From: Saprospiraceae bacterium
Lineage (GTDB): Bacteria; Bacteroidota; Bacteroidia; Chitinophagales; Saprospiraceae
Length of the DNA: 64,000 bases
Reading direction: 5' to 3'
Assembly (NCBI GenBank): GCA_016711125.1
Contig: JADJTQ010000002.1
Span: forward strand, 744,001-808,000
Shown here: positions 39,932-49,905 of the stretch, piece by piece
Position numbering within the stretch: the stretch's first letter is position 1
How the letters are laid out: each line of letters opens with the position of its first letter
Position numbers and translations under genes: made by a program
Notes under the pieces: generated by a model
What the model was told of the DNA's origin: nothing
Seen by the model: only the letters and a program-made list of their open reading frames with translations
The model's database searches: none

Positions 39932-40795
39932 CTAGTTACTGAAAACCTCTCGCATTACGCTGACATTTTCAACATAGCTTTCCATCAAGTCTGCATCTTG
40001 TGGCACTGCCCCTTCTATTTGTATCCATCCTTCATAATCAATATCATCGAGCGCATTCCTTACTTCTATAAGATTGATATTACCCTGACCCAGCAGGTAT
40101 CCATTTTCTTTTGCATGAAATTCACAAATTCGTTCTTTGCCCAACCATCGAATCTCATCGAATATATTGTATCCCATTTTATGTGAATTGGCTACATCAT
40201 AATACACTTTTACATTGGGAGATTGGACGGCCTCCATGATCTCAACGTGTTCCTCAGCACTTAACCAACTCTCAATTCCGAGGACAACATTTGCTTCTTC
40301 AGCCAGTGGCGCTGCAATCTTAAGACGCTTAATTACTTCCTTTTGCCCTTCAGGATCATTTTTTAGATCTCCTTTGCCAAAAAAGGCCAGCAGTATCACT
40401 TTTACCCTCAGGTTTTTTGCAGCGGCAATACTGTCTATTACCCACTGCTCAGTTCTTGCATCCGATTTATACGGAAACTCATTTAATAATCCGAGAGCTA
40501 AGCTGCCGATTGAAATACCGGTAGCTTCAGCTTTCGTCTGAAAGTCAGACTGTATCACAGACTTTTCTAGTAGTGGTTCGAAATCATTAACCCTGAAACT
40601 GATCTGAAGGCCGTCAAGACCCAAATTTCGCGCCACATCAAAAGCCTCAAGTTTTCCACGTTGGCCAATGGACCAATCACAGGCTCCAATTTTAAATCGA
40701 TTTTTGTTTTCACTTGTAAAAACGGCAGGCCAAGTACTCGACAAACATCCACCGGCAATTAAGGCTGAATTTTTTAAAAATATTCGACGGTTCAT
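39932..40795 (-). CDS. Tat-exported sugar phosphate isomerase/epimerase-like TIM-barrel protein
   Basis: The ATG at 40795 (eight codons inside a longer frame) gives a twin-arginine leader MNRRIFLKNSALIAGG. The mature part is an AP-endonuclease-2 / xylose-isomerase-like TIM barrel: IGACDWSIG, LGLDGLQISF, LGIESWLSAEEH, YYDVANSHKMGY, ICEFHAKENG and WIQIEGA. The Glu, Asp, His and Glu metal ligands are in the expected order. These proteins isomerise or epimerise sugars or 3-keto-sugars. Export by Tat means it works outside the cytoplasm. It is probably co-transcribed with the dehydrogenase downstream and divergent from the Tat-exported aldo/keto reductase. Confidence 0.85.
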   Translation of the reverse strand: MNRRIFLKNSALIAGGCLSSTWPAVFTSENKNRFKIGACDWSIGQRGKLEAFDVARNLGLDGLQISFRVNDFEPLLEKSVIQSDFQTKAEATGISIGSLALGLLNEFPYKSDARTEQWVIDSIAAAKNLRVKVILLAFFGKGDLKNDPEGQKEVIKRLKIAAPLAEEANVVLGIESWLSAEEHVEIMEAVQSPNVKVYYDVANSHKMGYNIFDEIRWLGKERICEFHAKENGYLLGQGNINLIEVRNALDDIDYEGWIQIEGAVPQDADLMESYVENVSVMREVFSN

Positions 40796-41368
40796 AGTTT
40801 GATCGGTGGTTGGTATCAATTTGATAGAAAAGATACCAAATAATCATTCCCTATTTTAGGTTCTCCTTGATTTCACCATTTGTTTCCAGTATGATTGAGT
40901 CTTGACCATGACTTATATTGGGTCGGCTTACCCGAGTGGCAATAAACAAATGTGGCGTTCGATAGTAAACAAAATGATCGTTTAATGCTCATCAGCTACG
41001 AAAGTGGACCGTAAGAATTTGGGAATTGAACTGTAGTTTTTCAGATAAATTTTGAAGGTGGTGATATTTGATTGCTCTACTAAAGAGCAGGAAATTATTT
41101 GATATGATTTTGAGTGTCATTTTTTTTGACAAACTATAAACTGGGGCTTGTTGAAATATTGGAGGTGTCGAATAGTAAGAGAGAGAGCAGAGATTCGGCA
41201 GCTTCACCCTGACTTTGGCATAGCTACCTTTGACATTTATATTCTGCGGCTGCTAAGAGTGAACAATTCAATAATTACCCACTAAAAACGACGAAGACCC
41301 TAATATATTTAGTTACAGAGACATGGATTAGCCGGGCAAAAATGAAAGATTTTACTTAAATTGAGAAA
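40796..41368. other. Divergent intergenic region between two Tat-exported sugar enzymes
   Basis: About 570 bases with no gene I can support. It separates the minus-strand TIM-barrel gene from the plus-strand aldo/keto reductase and must contain both promoters, but I could not point to convincing boxes. A short GGGT...ACCC pairing occurs at 40920-40933. Confidence 0.4.
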
Positions 41369-42235
41369 ATGAAAAGAAGAACATTTATCCATCAATCTCT
41401 CGCGGCCTCAGCAGCAGCTTTTACTCCATTTCCTTATCACCTCTATGGAGGGAATGTAAAGAAATTTGCTACCGATAAAATACCTTTGGGTAATACCGGC
41501 ATCAAAGTCACCCGGCTTGCGATGGGCACTGGCACCAATGGTGTTGGCGGCAGTTCTAATCAAACGCGTAAACTTGGTGTCAAGGGATTAGGTGATTTAC
41601 TCCATATGGCTTTTGATAATGGAGTTTCCTTTTGGGATTCAGCCGATCAATATGGGTCTCACGGCCACTTAAAGCAAGGTCTGAAATACGTCAAGAGGGA
41701 AGATGTTGTCATTTTGAGTAAAACACATGCAACCAGTGCTAAAGAAATGAAAGCCGATTTGGATCGCTTTCGCCAGGAGATTGGTACCGACTACATTGAC
41801 ATTATCCTCTTGCATGCCATTACCAATGGCAATTGGCCCAGGGTTAAAGAAGCTGCCATGGAGGTCCTCTCCGAAGCCCGGGAAGAGGGCATTATCCGAG
41901 CCCATGGTGTATCCTGTCATTCGCTGGAAGCGCTAGAGACCGCTGCTGATACGGAATGGGTGCAGGTGGATTTGGCTCGATATAACCAGGCGAGTGTGGC
42001 AATGGATGGAAAGTATGATGTCGTGCGTCCGGTTTTAGAAAAAATGAAAGCAGCCGGTAAAGGTATCATTGGCATGAAAATTTTAGGAGCGGGGCGATTA
42101 AGTGATCGGGTGGATGAAAGTCTGACTTTTGCTTTAAATCAACCTTTTATTGATTGCTTTACCATTGGTCAGGAAAGTGCAGATCAACATCTGGATTTGC
42201 TAAAGAGAATACCGTCGGCCAGTACCAGAGGCTAA
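41369..42235 (+). CDS. Tat-exported aldo/keto reductase
   Basis: A 288-residue protein with a twin-arginine leader (MKRRTFIHQSLAASAAA). The TIM barrel starts LGNTGIKVTRLAMGTGTNG. The aldo/keto reductase tetrad is visible: Asp and Tyr in FWDSADQYG, Lys in ILSKT and His in IILLHAI. GIIGMKILGAG is a typical later strand. Exported members of this family are common in Bacteroidota beside Gfo/Idh and sugar-isomerase-like Tat proteins; a role in sugar oxidation/reduction is inferred. A strong terminator lies 130 bases after the stop. Confidence 0.85.
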   Translation: MKRRTFIHQSLAASAAAFTPFPYHLYGGNVKKFATDKIPLGNTGIKVTRLAMGTGTNGVGGSSNQTRKLGVKGLGDLLHMAFDNGVSFWDSADQYGSHGHLKQGLKYVKREDVVILSKTHATSAKEMKADLDRFRQEIGTDYIDIILLHAITNGNWPRVKEAAMEVLSEAREEGIIRAHGVSCHSLEALETAADTEWVQVDLARYNQASVAMDGKYDVVRPVLEKMKAAGKGIIGMKILGAGRLSDRVDESLTFALNQPFIDCFTIGQESADQHLDLLKRIPSASTRG

Positions 42236-42365
42236 CCATATTACCACCAAGATTAGAAAAAGAGATAATTAATCAAATGGTTGAGGTCTCTTTACATTGA
42301 CTTAACGATCTCGTTTTACCTTTGACCCAGGGTGATCAGAAATATTTTCTGGTCATGCACAGGAT

Positions 42366-42388
42366 AAGACCCGCGAAGGGTCTTTTTT
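42366..42388 (+). terminator. Rho-independent terminator
   Basis: AAGACCC (42366-42372), loop GCGAA, GGGTCTT (42378-42384), then T residues to 42388. It is placed to end transcripts from the aldo/keto reductase gene. The 280 bases from here to polA hold no gene I can support. Confidence 0.75.
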
Positions 42389-42668
42389 ATGCCGGGTTTT
42401 TTGTAATTCCTATTTCTGCTTGGGCAGGGAGTTTCCTTTGGCCATTTGAAACACTGTATGACGTAGCTCAAGCCAGACGCCGAGTTTTTCGGTTTTTAAT
42501 GATCCAGGGATTTCATTTGCAACGAATCCCTTGTGCTTCTCAAACCGCCGGTCAGTCATAACAAAGGAGGAGACAGGTTTTAGATCTTTTCTTTCGCTTC
42601 GATTCCAAAGTCCGACCACAGGCCTCATACGGTTTATAATCCTTATTTTGCGGGCAAATCAAAGATGC

Positions 42669-45463
42669 ATGTCTGCAAAAAAACTTTTCCTTCTCGATGG
42701 CAACGCTCTTGTTTATCGGGCTCATTTTGCATTTATCGGCCGACCACTTATCAACTCCAAGGGTATGAATACATCGGCAATCACTGGATTTGTGCGCTCA
42801 CTATGGGACATCCTTAGTAACCAAAAACCAACTCATATTGCGGTTTCATTTGATGTGTCTGGAGACACTTTTCGGCACGAATGGTATCCTGAATACAAAG
42901 CCAATCGAGAAGCTCAACCGGAAGATATTACCGCCGCGATGCCCTATATTACAGAGATCATCCAGGGATTTAACATTCCTATTGTGACCCTTAAAGGTTA
43001 TGAAGCAGATGATTTGATTGGTACCATCTCCAAACAGGCAGAAAAAGAAGGTTTTACCGTCTATATGGTGACACCTGACAAGGATTTTGGTCAGCTGGTA
43101 TCTCCTAATATTTACCTTTTTAAACCATCGCGGCAGGGAAATGGCATCGATATTCTGGGAGAAAAGGAGATTCTGAAATTGTGGGATATCGAACGCATTG
43201 ACCAGGTTATTGACATGCTGGGCCTGCAGGGAGATAGCGTAGATAACATTCCGGGTATACCAGGAATTGGGCCAAAAACAGCCTCCAAACTTCTGGCACA
43301 ATACGACACTATAGAAGGATTGATCGCGCACGCTCACGAACTTTCCGGTAAACAAAAGGAGCAGGTACAAGCCTTTGCCGATCAAGCCCTATTAAGTAAG
43401 AAATTAGCTACCATCGATCTTTATGCACCGGTGCAATTTGACGAGAAGGATTACCGGTTGAGTCCAATTGATCGCGACCGATTGGGTGAAGTCTTTAAAG
43501 ATTTGGAATTCCGTACGCTCTCTCAAAGCATTCTGGGAGAAACTCCGCCGATAGCCGCCGGAGGACAGACTGATCTATTTGGCGATCCCGTCATTGCAAA
43601 AACGAAAGGGGTGGTTAGGGAAAAACCGGTTGCTCCCTCCATTGGTGAGAAAAATATCAAAACCACTAAACATGAATATCATCTTGTGGACACTGCTGAT
43701 AAAAGAGCAGAATTGATTAAAAAATTAGCTACTCAAAAAGAAATCTGTTTTGATACGGAAACCACCGCGATTGATGCTAATGAAGCTGAGCTAATCGGCA
43801 TTTCATTTTCTGACCAGGCGCATTCCGGTTATTGGATGCCACTGCCAGACGACTTTGATGAAATAAAAGAGATATTGGCTGATTTCAAACCGATTTTTGA
43901 AGATGCCAGAATTATTAAAGTCGGTCAAAATATTAAGTATGATGCATTAATATTAAAATGGTATGATATCAACTTGGCGGGTGAATTTAAAGACACCATG
44001 ATCGCCCACTATTTATTAGAACCCGAGATGAACCATTCCATGAATTATCTCGCCGAGACCTATCTTAATTATGAGCCGGTAAAAATTGAAACCTTAATTG
44101 GTAAGAGGGGAATCAGTCAACTGACGATGAGGCAGGCTGACCAAAATAAAGTGAAGGAATATGCAGCTGAAGATGCCGATGTGACTTTTCAATTACAGAA
44201 ACTCCTATTTAAGGAATTGGAAAGCGAAAATCTTCTAAAAATATTTGATCAAATAGAGGAGCCGCTTATTAAGGTGTTGATTGATCTCGAATATGCAGGT
44301 GTCAATCTTGACCAAGAATATCTAAATGCGTACTCTCTTGAATTGCAGGAAGAAATTCTCAAACAGGAGAGCAAGATTTATAAGTTGGCCGGCACCCATT
44401 TTAATATCGCGTCGCCTAAGCAAGTTGGCGAGATATTATTCGATAAATTAAAAATACCCTATCGTTGGCGCCGTACGGCAACCGGCCAGTATTCAACTGA
44501 TGAAGATAAAATGACGGAGTTGGCAGAACAAAATGCCATTGTCGCCGAAATCATGCAGCATCGGATGTTTTCCAAATTGAAATCAACCTATGTTGATGCT
44601 CTTCCATTGATGGTAAACCGAAAAACGGGCCGTATACATAGTTCGTTTAATCAGGCACTAGCGGCTACCGGCCGTCTGAGTTCCAACAATCCGAATTTGC
44701 AAAATATTCCAATTCGTACTCCCGAAGGCAGGCGTATTCGCAAAGCATTTATTCCGCGCGATCAGGATTATATTTTATTATCAGCCGATTATTCTCAGAT
44801 CGAGTTGCGTTTGATTGCCGATATTAGTCAGGATGAGGCAATGCTCGAAGCATTTGCCAAAAATCAGGATATTCACCGGGCTACTGCTGCCAAAGTTTAT
44901 AGTGTTGCATATGACCAGGTGACAGACGATCAGCGACGTAATGCAAAGACAGTCAATTTTAGTATTACCTATGGTGCGGGTTCGACCAATTTATCACGTC
45001 AGTTGGGTATCAAGCGAACTGAGGCTAAAGAGCTCATCGAGCAATATTTTAAGCAATATTCTGGGTTAAAGAATTATATGGACCATACCGTGGCATTTGC
45101 CCGTGAAAATGGTTATGTGGAAACGCTGCTCGGTCGTCGAAGAAAATTAAGAGATATTAATTCTCGAAATGGGATGTCCAGAAGCGGTGCGGAGCGAATT
45201 GCCATCAATACCCCTATCCAGGGTACGGCAGCCGATATGATCAAACTCGCGATGATACATATTCATGATGCAATGATTGAGAATGATCTCCAGTCAAAAT
45301 GATCCTTCAGGTCCATGACGAATTAGTTTTTGATATCTATAGACCTGAGCTGGAGCACATGAAGAAGATGATTGAAGAGAAAATGAAAAATGCAATACCA
45401 TCACTCAAAGTACCGATCGTTGTGGGGATGGGTACTGGTGAAAATTGGTTGGAGGCCCATTAG
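42669..45463 (+). CDS. polA: DNA polymerase I, one frameshift near the 3' end
   Basis: The ATG at 42669 gives the standard start SAKKLFLLDGNALVYRAHFAF. The 5'-3' exonuclease domain (residues about 1-300) has TPDKDFGQLV and DSVDNIPGIPGIGPKTASKLL. The 3'-5' exonuclease site is intact: CFDTETT, NIKYDALIL and YAAEDADVT, so proofreading is expected. The polymerase domain has LSADYSQIELRLIADIS, RRNAKTVNFSITYGAG and GTAADMIKLAMI. A TGA at 45300-45302 interrupts after LQSK. The downstream frame gives MILQVHDELVFDIYRP and ends GMGTGENWLEAH. Adding one A to the run 45296-45299 restores 931 residues. The interruption lies inside the catalytic motif C region, so an unrepaired protein would be inactive. 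Confidence 0.95.
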
Positions 45464-45634
45464 AGATTGTTTAAGATTTAGCGGATCGGGATGTCTTTTT
45501 CCAATTTGCGTGTTATTGAAACATTGAATCCGGAACCGTTTACCTAATTGAGTAGGCCATTTGATCATTTACAGGCACTAGCACGTATGGAGGAGACTGC
45601 TTCTATGACTGATTGATAATGAAGAATAATTGGA

Positions 45635-46145
45635 GGTAGGAATTCACCTAATAGCAGGTCACCAAACTTATCCTGAGCTACAAACAGCTCGTTGTAATCA
45701 CCTGTTCAAACGAACCCGAAGGCTACCGGGACGTTCAGCATCTAATGCAATCTCTGTCAATTTTAGTGACTCCTGTGGTGCAGGTGCGATCAGTTTATGA
45801 CGACAGCGAAGATTGAAAGGACTGAGACGAAGATAGTTAATTGAATTTCATTCCTGGCTAAAAGATTTCAAGCACACAGCAGCGAATTACCATGGAAAAT
45901 GAATTATGTAAAGACCTTTTTGGTCGATTGGTGAAAATGCAGGATAGCAATTCTTAGAATAATGTCCTGGAGTGGTGCTCAGTGAATTGCCATCGATAGC
46001 CTATCCAAAGTACAGCTGAGGATATGATCAAACTGGCGATGATTCATATTTATATGGAAAGATTGGAGAATGATTTCCAGTCAAAAAAATGATTCTTCGG
46101 GGTACATCAAGAACTTGTTCTTAATATTTATAGGAATCAAGCTAT
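45635..46145 (+). pseudogene. Decayed partial duplicate of the polA 3' region
   Basis: By eye this stretch aligns with polA from about 44865 to 45350, in order. Shared runs include GTCAATTTTAGT (45776 region versus 44953), GATATGATCAAACT (46021 region versus 45235) and GAATGAT-TCCAGTCAAAA (46078 region versus 45280). Many substitutions and indels destroy every frame, so it codes for nothing. It begins about 170 bases after the polA stop. A weaker match (CAGGCACTAGC at about 45575, as in polA at 44655) suggests the copy once extended further left. The interval 45464-45634 otherwise holds nothing recognisable. Confidence 0.75.
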
Positions 46146-46330
46146 GGTCGTCGCTGCCGCTTTGGTTGACCTTACCTGGCTTGTCTTCTTTGCCCCACAT
46201 GCCGTCCTCCGGAGGCCTTAGCTTACCAGGCTAAGAGACTCTGCCAAAGCCTAAGGCGTAGGGAACGAGCCGCTTCGGCGACGGAGCGCCACGACAGACA
46301 GGTCAGTTCAGCTACACCTTCATGCAGGTT
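46145..46330. repeat. GC-rich palindromic intergenic element
   Basis: Several pairings are packed together: GCTTTGG (46159-46165) with CCAAAGC (46244-46250); the palindrome CCTCCGGAGG (46206-46215); CTTAGC (46217-46222) with GCTAAG (46230-46235); and GCCG (46269-46272) with CGGC (46276-46279). It is clearly richer in G and C than its flanks. Probably a dispersed repeat; no gene is seen in it or in the bases up to 46504. Confidence 0.45.
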
Positions 46331-46504
46331 CTAATATCTCGGCTCACCAGAAACCGCCATTATCTGCTCCAGCATCAAGCTGCTTTTTTAATCAGACTCT
46401 CAAACAGTCGAAAATTTAATTCACGAAGGGCAGGACATTTAGGCCAATGAATCCACTGTATATCATTGATAGCAACAAATTCATTAAAATCAAAAAACAC
46501 AAAC

Positions 46505-47491
46505 ATGAAAACTAATCTACTGTTAGCTCTGATTCTCCTGGTTGGATTGGCTGACAAGGTCTCAGCAAAAATAAGCTACCTCGCTCTTGAACAAAGCTAC
46601 TTCTCTTGTACTTGGAATGCCTGGTTTGATTACCCCAATAAGCACAATTTTACCTCGGGTGAAGATGTCTATGTACGGGTGAAAACCCAAAAGTATCAAG
46701 ACATTAGTTTTATTGAGCTGTACTGTAATAATACCTATATCAGAAAAGAAAGCACTCAGCCCTATGAATGGTGCAATAACAATAGCAGTGGTGATCAATA
46801 TCTTCGAAACCTTGGTCCGGGTAATTATACCTTAAAAGCAAAAATTAAAGACCGCTGCGGTAGTTATCACTATATTACTTATGACATTGTCGTTACTGGA
46901 AGCAATAACAATTACTGTCAATTTGGAAATCCGCTAAATGATCTTTACTGGTTAAAGCAAATCAAACAGTCGCATCCAAACTATAAGATATGTGAATACA
47001 AAAAGAATGGTAAGACCTATTTTCAGGCATTTCAGTGTGGCATTACACATTTCGGGATTAAGTGGTATGATTGTGAAGGAAATTTCATTTGTGAGCATTT
47101 AAATACCACTCCACCTTGTGGAGTAGTCAGTGGTGCTCAATTCAAAAAATGCTGGTATGATCCATGTGGTGTTAACAGTGGCAATAATCCTGGTTGTATC
47201 TGGAATAGTGAAATTCAGCACCAGTTCGCTTCATTGGGTTCTTCTAAAATGTATGTTAAAGTGGAACCGCAAAGATATCAAGATATTGTTTACATCGACT
47301 TGTATCTCGACAATCACTATATCCGAAGAGAAAATACTTATCCATATGAGTGGGGAAAATTTAATAGCAGTGGAGATCAGGCTCTAAAGAGTTTGATTCC
47401 AGGCAATCACATGCTCAAAGCAAAAGTCAAAGATAAATGTGGGCAAGTACATGAAATTACAAAACAGGTGTTTGTTCCGATTTCTTTGTAA
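46505..47491 (+). CDS. Secreted Ig-domain family protein 1 (Ig - middle domain - Ig)
   Basis: The ATG at 46505 gives a signal peptide (LLLALILLVGLADKVSA) and a 328-residue product. The first Ig-like domain (about 30-130) and the second (about 225-325) share a tight pattern: C-x-W, then VYV(R/K)V, QKYQDI, ELY.NN, IRKE, PYEW, a D..L..L..G.Y turn and KDKCG. This resembles the Big_7-like bacterial Ig fold. Between them lies a cysteine-rich domain of about 85 residues (NPLNDLYWLKQIKQSH, ICEYKKNGKTYF, YDCEGNFIC, KCWYDPCG), similar in layout to the short DUF6970-type domain. The second Ig has Gly in place of Cys after PYEW. No T9SS tail is visible. Function unknown; likely periplasmic or extracellular. 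Two paralogues lie 5-8 kb downstream. A strong terminator follows. Confidence 0.75.
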   Translation: MKTNLLLALILLVGLADKVSAKISYLALEQSYFSCTWNAWFDYPNKHNFTSGEDVYVRVKTQKYQDISFIELYCNNTYIRKESTQPYEWCNNNSSGDQYLRNLGPGNYTLKAKIKDRCGSYHYITYDIVVTGSNNNYCQFGNPLNDLYWLKQIKQSHPNYKICEYKKNGKTYFQAFQCGITHFGIKWYDCEGNFICEHLNTTPPCGVVSGAQFKKCWYDPCGVNSGNNPGCIWNSEIQHQFASLGSSKMYVKVEPQRYQDIVYIDLYLDNHYIRRENTYPYEWGKFNSSGDQALKSLIPGNHMLKAKVKDKCGQVHEITKQVFVPISL

Positions 47492-47530
47492 AGTTCATTT
47501 GGGCGAATGTTAATCACTGGTGACAAATTA

Positions 47531-47560
47531 AATCCGGGCTGATCATAAGCCCGGATTTTT
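47531..47560 (+). terminator. Rho-independent terminator after Ig-family gene 1
   Basis: A perfect 10-base stem: AATCCGGGCT (47531-47540) with AGCCCGGATT (47548-47557), a 7-base loop and T residues after it. Confidence 0.85.
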
Positions 47561-48086
47561 ATTTATAAATAGAATTCCATTTCACCCCTTAATATGCCAG
47601 CTGGCTGATCTTGATCGAAATAGAAGGGTCCGGAGTGTATGGTGCATCAAGTCCTGATCCGATTATATGGTGATGGGGGGCATTATTCCAGCAGCAAATG
47701 CCTTAAATTATGATTCTTAATCACCCCTACAGCCTCTGTAATACTCCAATCATATGTTCAATAGCATATGCCGCTCGGGCACTTTGACCAAAATGTCAAT
47801 CAAGCCAAACAATACTTTAGCTGCTGATTCCATAATCTTGGTAGCAGTTGGAAAGAATGTTGTAGAACACTGGACCTTAACTAACATTTGACAATAGTGA
47901 CGGTTCTGCAACCCATCAAGAAATCAGTGACAGGGTACCGGTTACGAAGAAGACCCAATCATAATCCGCCATACCGAAACGGCGGGTACTGCCCCGGTTC
48001 ATGGTGAACCTTCAATTCAGCATGGTTGAATTGAAATTATAGTATGGCGATCAGTTGAACCTTTCTTGAGTTGGGGAATGAATTTG
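47561..48086. other. Intergenic region
   Basis: About 525 bases before the end of the minus-strand sugar dehydrogenase. Short open stretches exist, but none gives a recognisable product and none has a good start site. I see nothing I can name here. Confidence 0.4.
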
Positions 48087-49766
48087 TCAATACAACATTA
48101 ATTTGCGGGTTGTCTTCTGACCTTTTCCGTTGGTAAACTGAACCATGACCAGTCCTCTTTTCAGGTCGTTGATATTGATATCAATCGGAGCGTTTGAGGT
48201 ATTTTCTAGGTTCAGTTGTTTCATGACTGATCCGTCTAAACTGATGATTTGCAAAACCCCATAGTTGTGCATTCCTGAAATAAAAACGGTGATTTTATCT
48301 ACGGCAGGATTAGGAATTACCGTAATCTCGGAGCCGTTCATCACTTCAGTAGACAATGTCATGGAATAGGTAAAACTTCCATCCAGATCAATGGATTTTA
48401 ACCGATAAAAATATTGGCCAGGTATTGGCACTTCATCAACAAACTGGTAAGAGGTTGCTACATTGGAATTCACTTGCGAGGGCACCACTCCAATTTGTTT
48501 GAATGCACCGCTGGCAAAACTACGTTCTACTTCAAAATGAGAAGCAGTGAGCTCGAAGCCGGTTTCCCAATCGAGTAGAATCTGTCTTTCATGCCTTTCA
48601 AGTTTTACCGAAATGAGCTCTACCGGAAGGAGACCGGTTTCGACTACCCTGTATATGATTCCGGAATAATTGGCTGCATATATACGCCCACTTTCGTCCT
48701 TACCAAAGGTAGATATATTCGGCGCATCAATAGCCTCCGAGACCGTGACCGATCGACCTGAGTTGATTTTTAAGGTGCGGATTTCATCTAAAACAAAGTC
48801 CGCAAAAATATACGATCCTTCGAACGCATCGTAGTAATCACCCTCCAGCACATAACCGCCCGTGACCGATAGACCCGGCCCCGGACCATACCAGTAGACG
48901 GGCTCGGTAAAATTAAGACCTGAACAATTGTTGTTACCACATCCGGGACATGCAAGGTCGCCTTCCCTGCAATCCCATCCATAATTCAGTCCCGGGATGT
49001 TTAAGTCCTCTGAAATATAGTTGATTTCTTCGCGGGCACTTTGACCTACATCACCGATCCAGAGATTAAAGTGCGTGTCAAAACTAAATCGCCACGGATT
49101 ACGCAGGCCGCGGGCCCATATTGTCTTTAATGTATCGCCAGAGGCATTGGAAAATGGATTATCAGAAGGGACGCCATATGGCAGCTGATCTACATTAATA
49201 CGTAACATTTTGCCCAAAGGACGAGTAAGATCCTGACTTCGTTCACCTGGATCATTTCCGGAACCTCCATCACCGATTCCGATATATAAATTACCGGCAG
49301 GCCCAAAAGCCATATCGCCACCATTGTGATTTTCCTGAGGTTGACTGATGGTCATAACCTCTGCAGACGAAGCGGCATCGGCGATATTGGGGTCAGAGCT
49401 TACAGTATAGCGTTCGATAATGGCTTGCCCAACGGAAGCTTGGGCGCGTGTGTAATACACAAAGAAGAATCCATTCGTGGCATAGGCGGGATGAAACACC
49501 AGACCCAATAAACCTTCTTCTCCTCCGCTATCATCGACTTTTGAGGTAATGTCCAGAAATGCACCGTTCATCAGCGCTCCCGTAGAATCAATTATCCTGA
49601 TTCGCCCCGATCTTTCAACAACAAACAGTCGATCGGAGCCATCACCAGCGTTTGCGATGTCAACCGGTTGAGTCAGTCCGGTCACATAGGTTTCGAGTGC
49701 TAGTTGGGAGATTGCCTCGAAGTAACAGACCGAACCAAAAAACACCAGCAAAGTGAATTTTATCAT
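48087..49766 (-). CDS. PQQ-dependent sugar dehydrogenase with T9SS type A sorting domain
   Basis: A 559-residue protein with a signal peptide (KFTLLVFFGSVCYFEAISQ). A six-bladed soluble-glucose-dehydrogenase propeller fills residues about 20-360: TQPVDIANAGDGSDRLFVVE, GEEGLLGLVFHP, ENHNGGDMAFGPAGNLYIG, RGLRNPWRFSFD and GQSAREEINYI. A fibronectin-like linker follows (PVELISVKLERHERQILLDWE), and a C-terminal type IX sorting domain starts VIPNPAVDKITVF and ends KTTRKLMLY. The protein should cross the outer membrane through the type IX system and be released or anchored on the surface, where it oxidises sugars or polyols with PQQ. It is the only clear T9SS cargo in the window. Confidence 0.92.
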   Translation of the reverse strand: MIKFTLLVFFGSVCYFEAISQLALETYVTGLTQPVDIANAGDGSDRLFVVERSGRIRIIDSTGALMNGAFLDITSKVDDSGGEEGLLGLVFHPAYATNGFFFVYYTRAQASVGQAIIERYTVSSDPNIADAASSAEVMTISQPQENHNGGDMAFGPAGNLYIGIGDGGSGNDPGERSQDLTRPLGKMLRINVDQLPYGVPSDNPFSNASGDTLKTIWARGLRNPWRFSFDTHFNLWIGDVGQSAREEINYISEDLNIPGLNYGWDCREGDLACPGCGNNNCSGLNFTEPVYWYGPGPGLSVTGGYVLEGDYYDAFEGSYIFADFVLDEIRTLKINSGRSVTVSEAIDAPNISTFGKDESGRIYAANYSGIIYRVVETGLLPVELISVKLERHERQILLDWETGFELTASHFEVERSFASGAFKQIGVVPSQVNSNVATSYQFVDEVPIPGQYFYRLKSIDLDGSFTYSMTLSTEVMNGSEITVIPNPAVDKITVFISGMHNYGVLQIISLDGSVMKQLNLENTSNAPIDININDLKRGLVMVQFTNGKGQKTTRKLMLY

Positions 49767-49905
49767 TTTACATCAATTATACCCTGGAGTGTGTCTGATC
49801 AAAAATGATCGGATTAGGAGGAGCCTGACTTCAATCAAAAGAGATTGGAAAGCCTATTATCGCTACAACGAAAAATTGGCGATGACATTGTTTACGCAGG
49901 CCTAT

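Noticed and set aside
42410..42628. A 72-codon open frame on the minus strand between the aldo/keto reductase terminator and polA
   Set aside because: No recognisable family, no visible ribosome-binding site, and the frame overlaps inverted repeats; I judged it more likely chance than a gene.
47880..48010. Short readable stretch suggesting a gene fragment
   Set aside because: No start site, several stops and no match to a known pattern.
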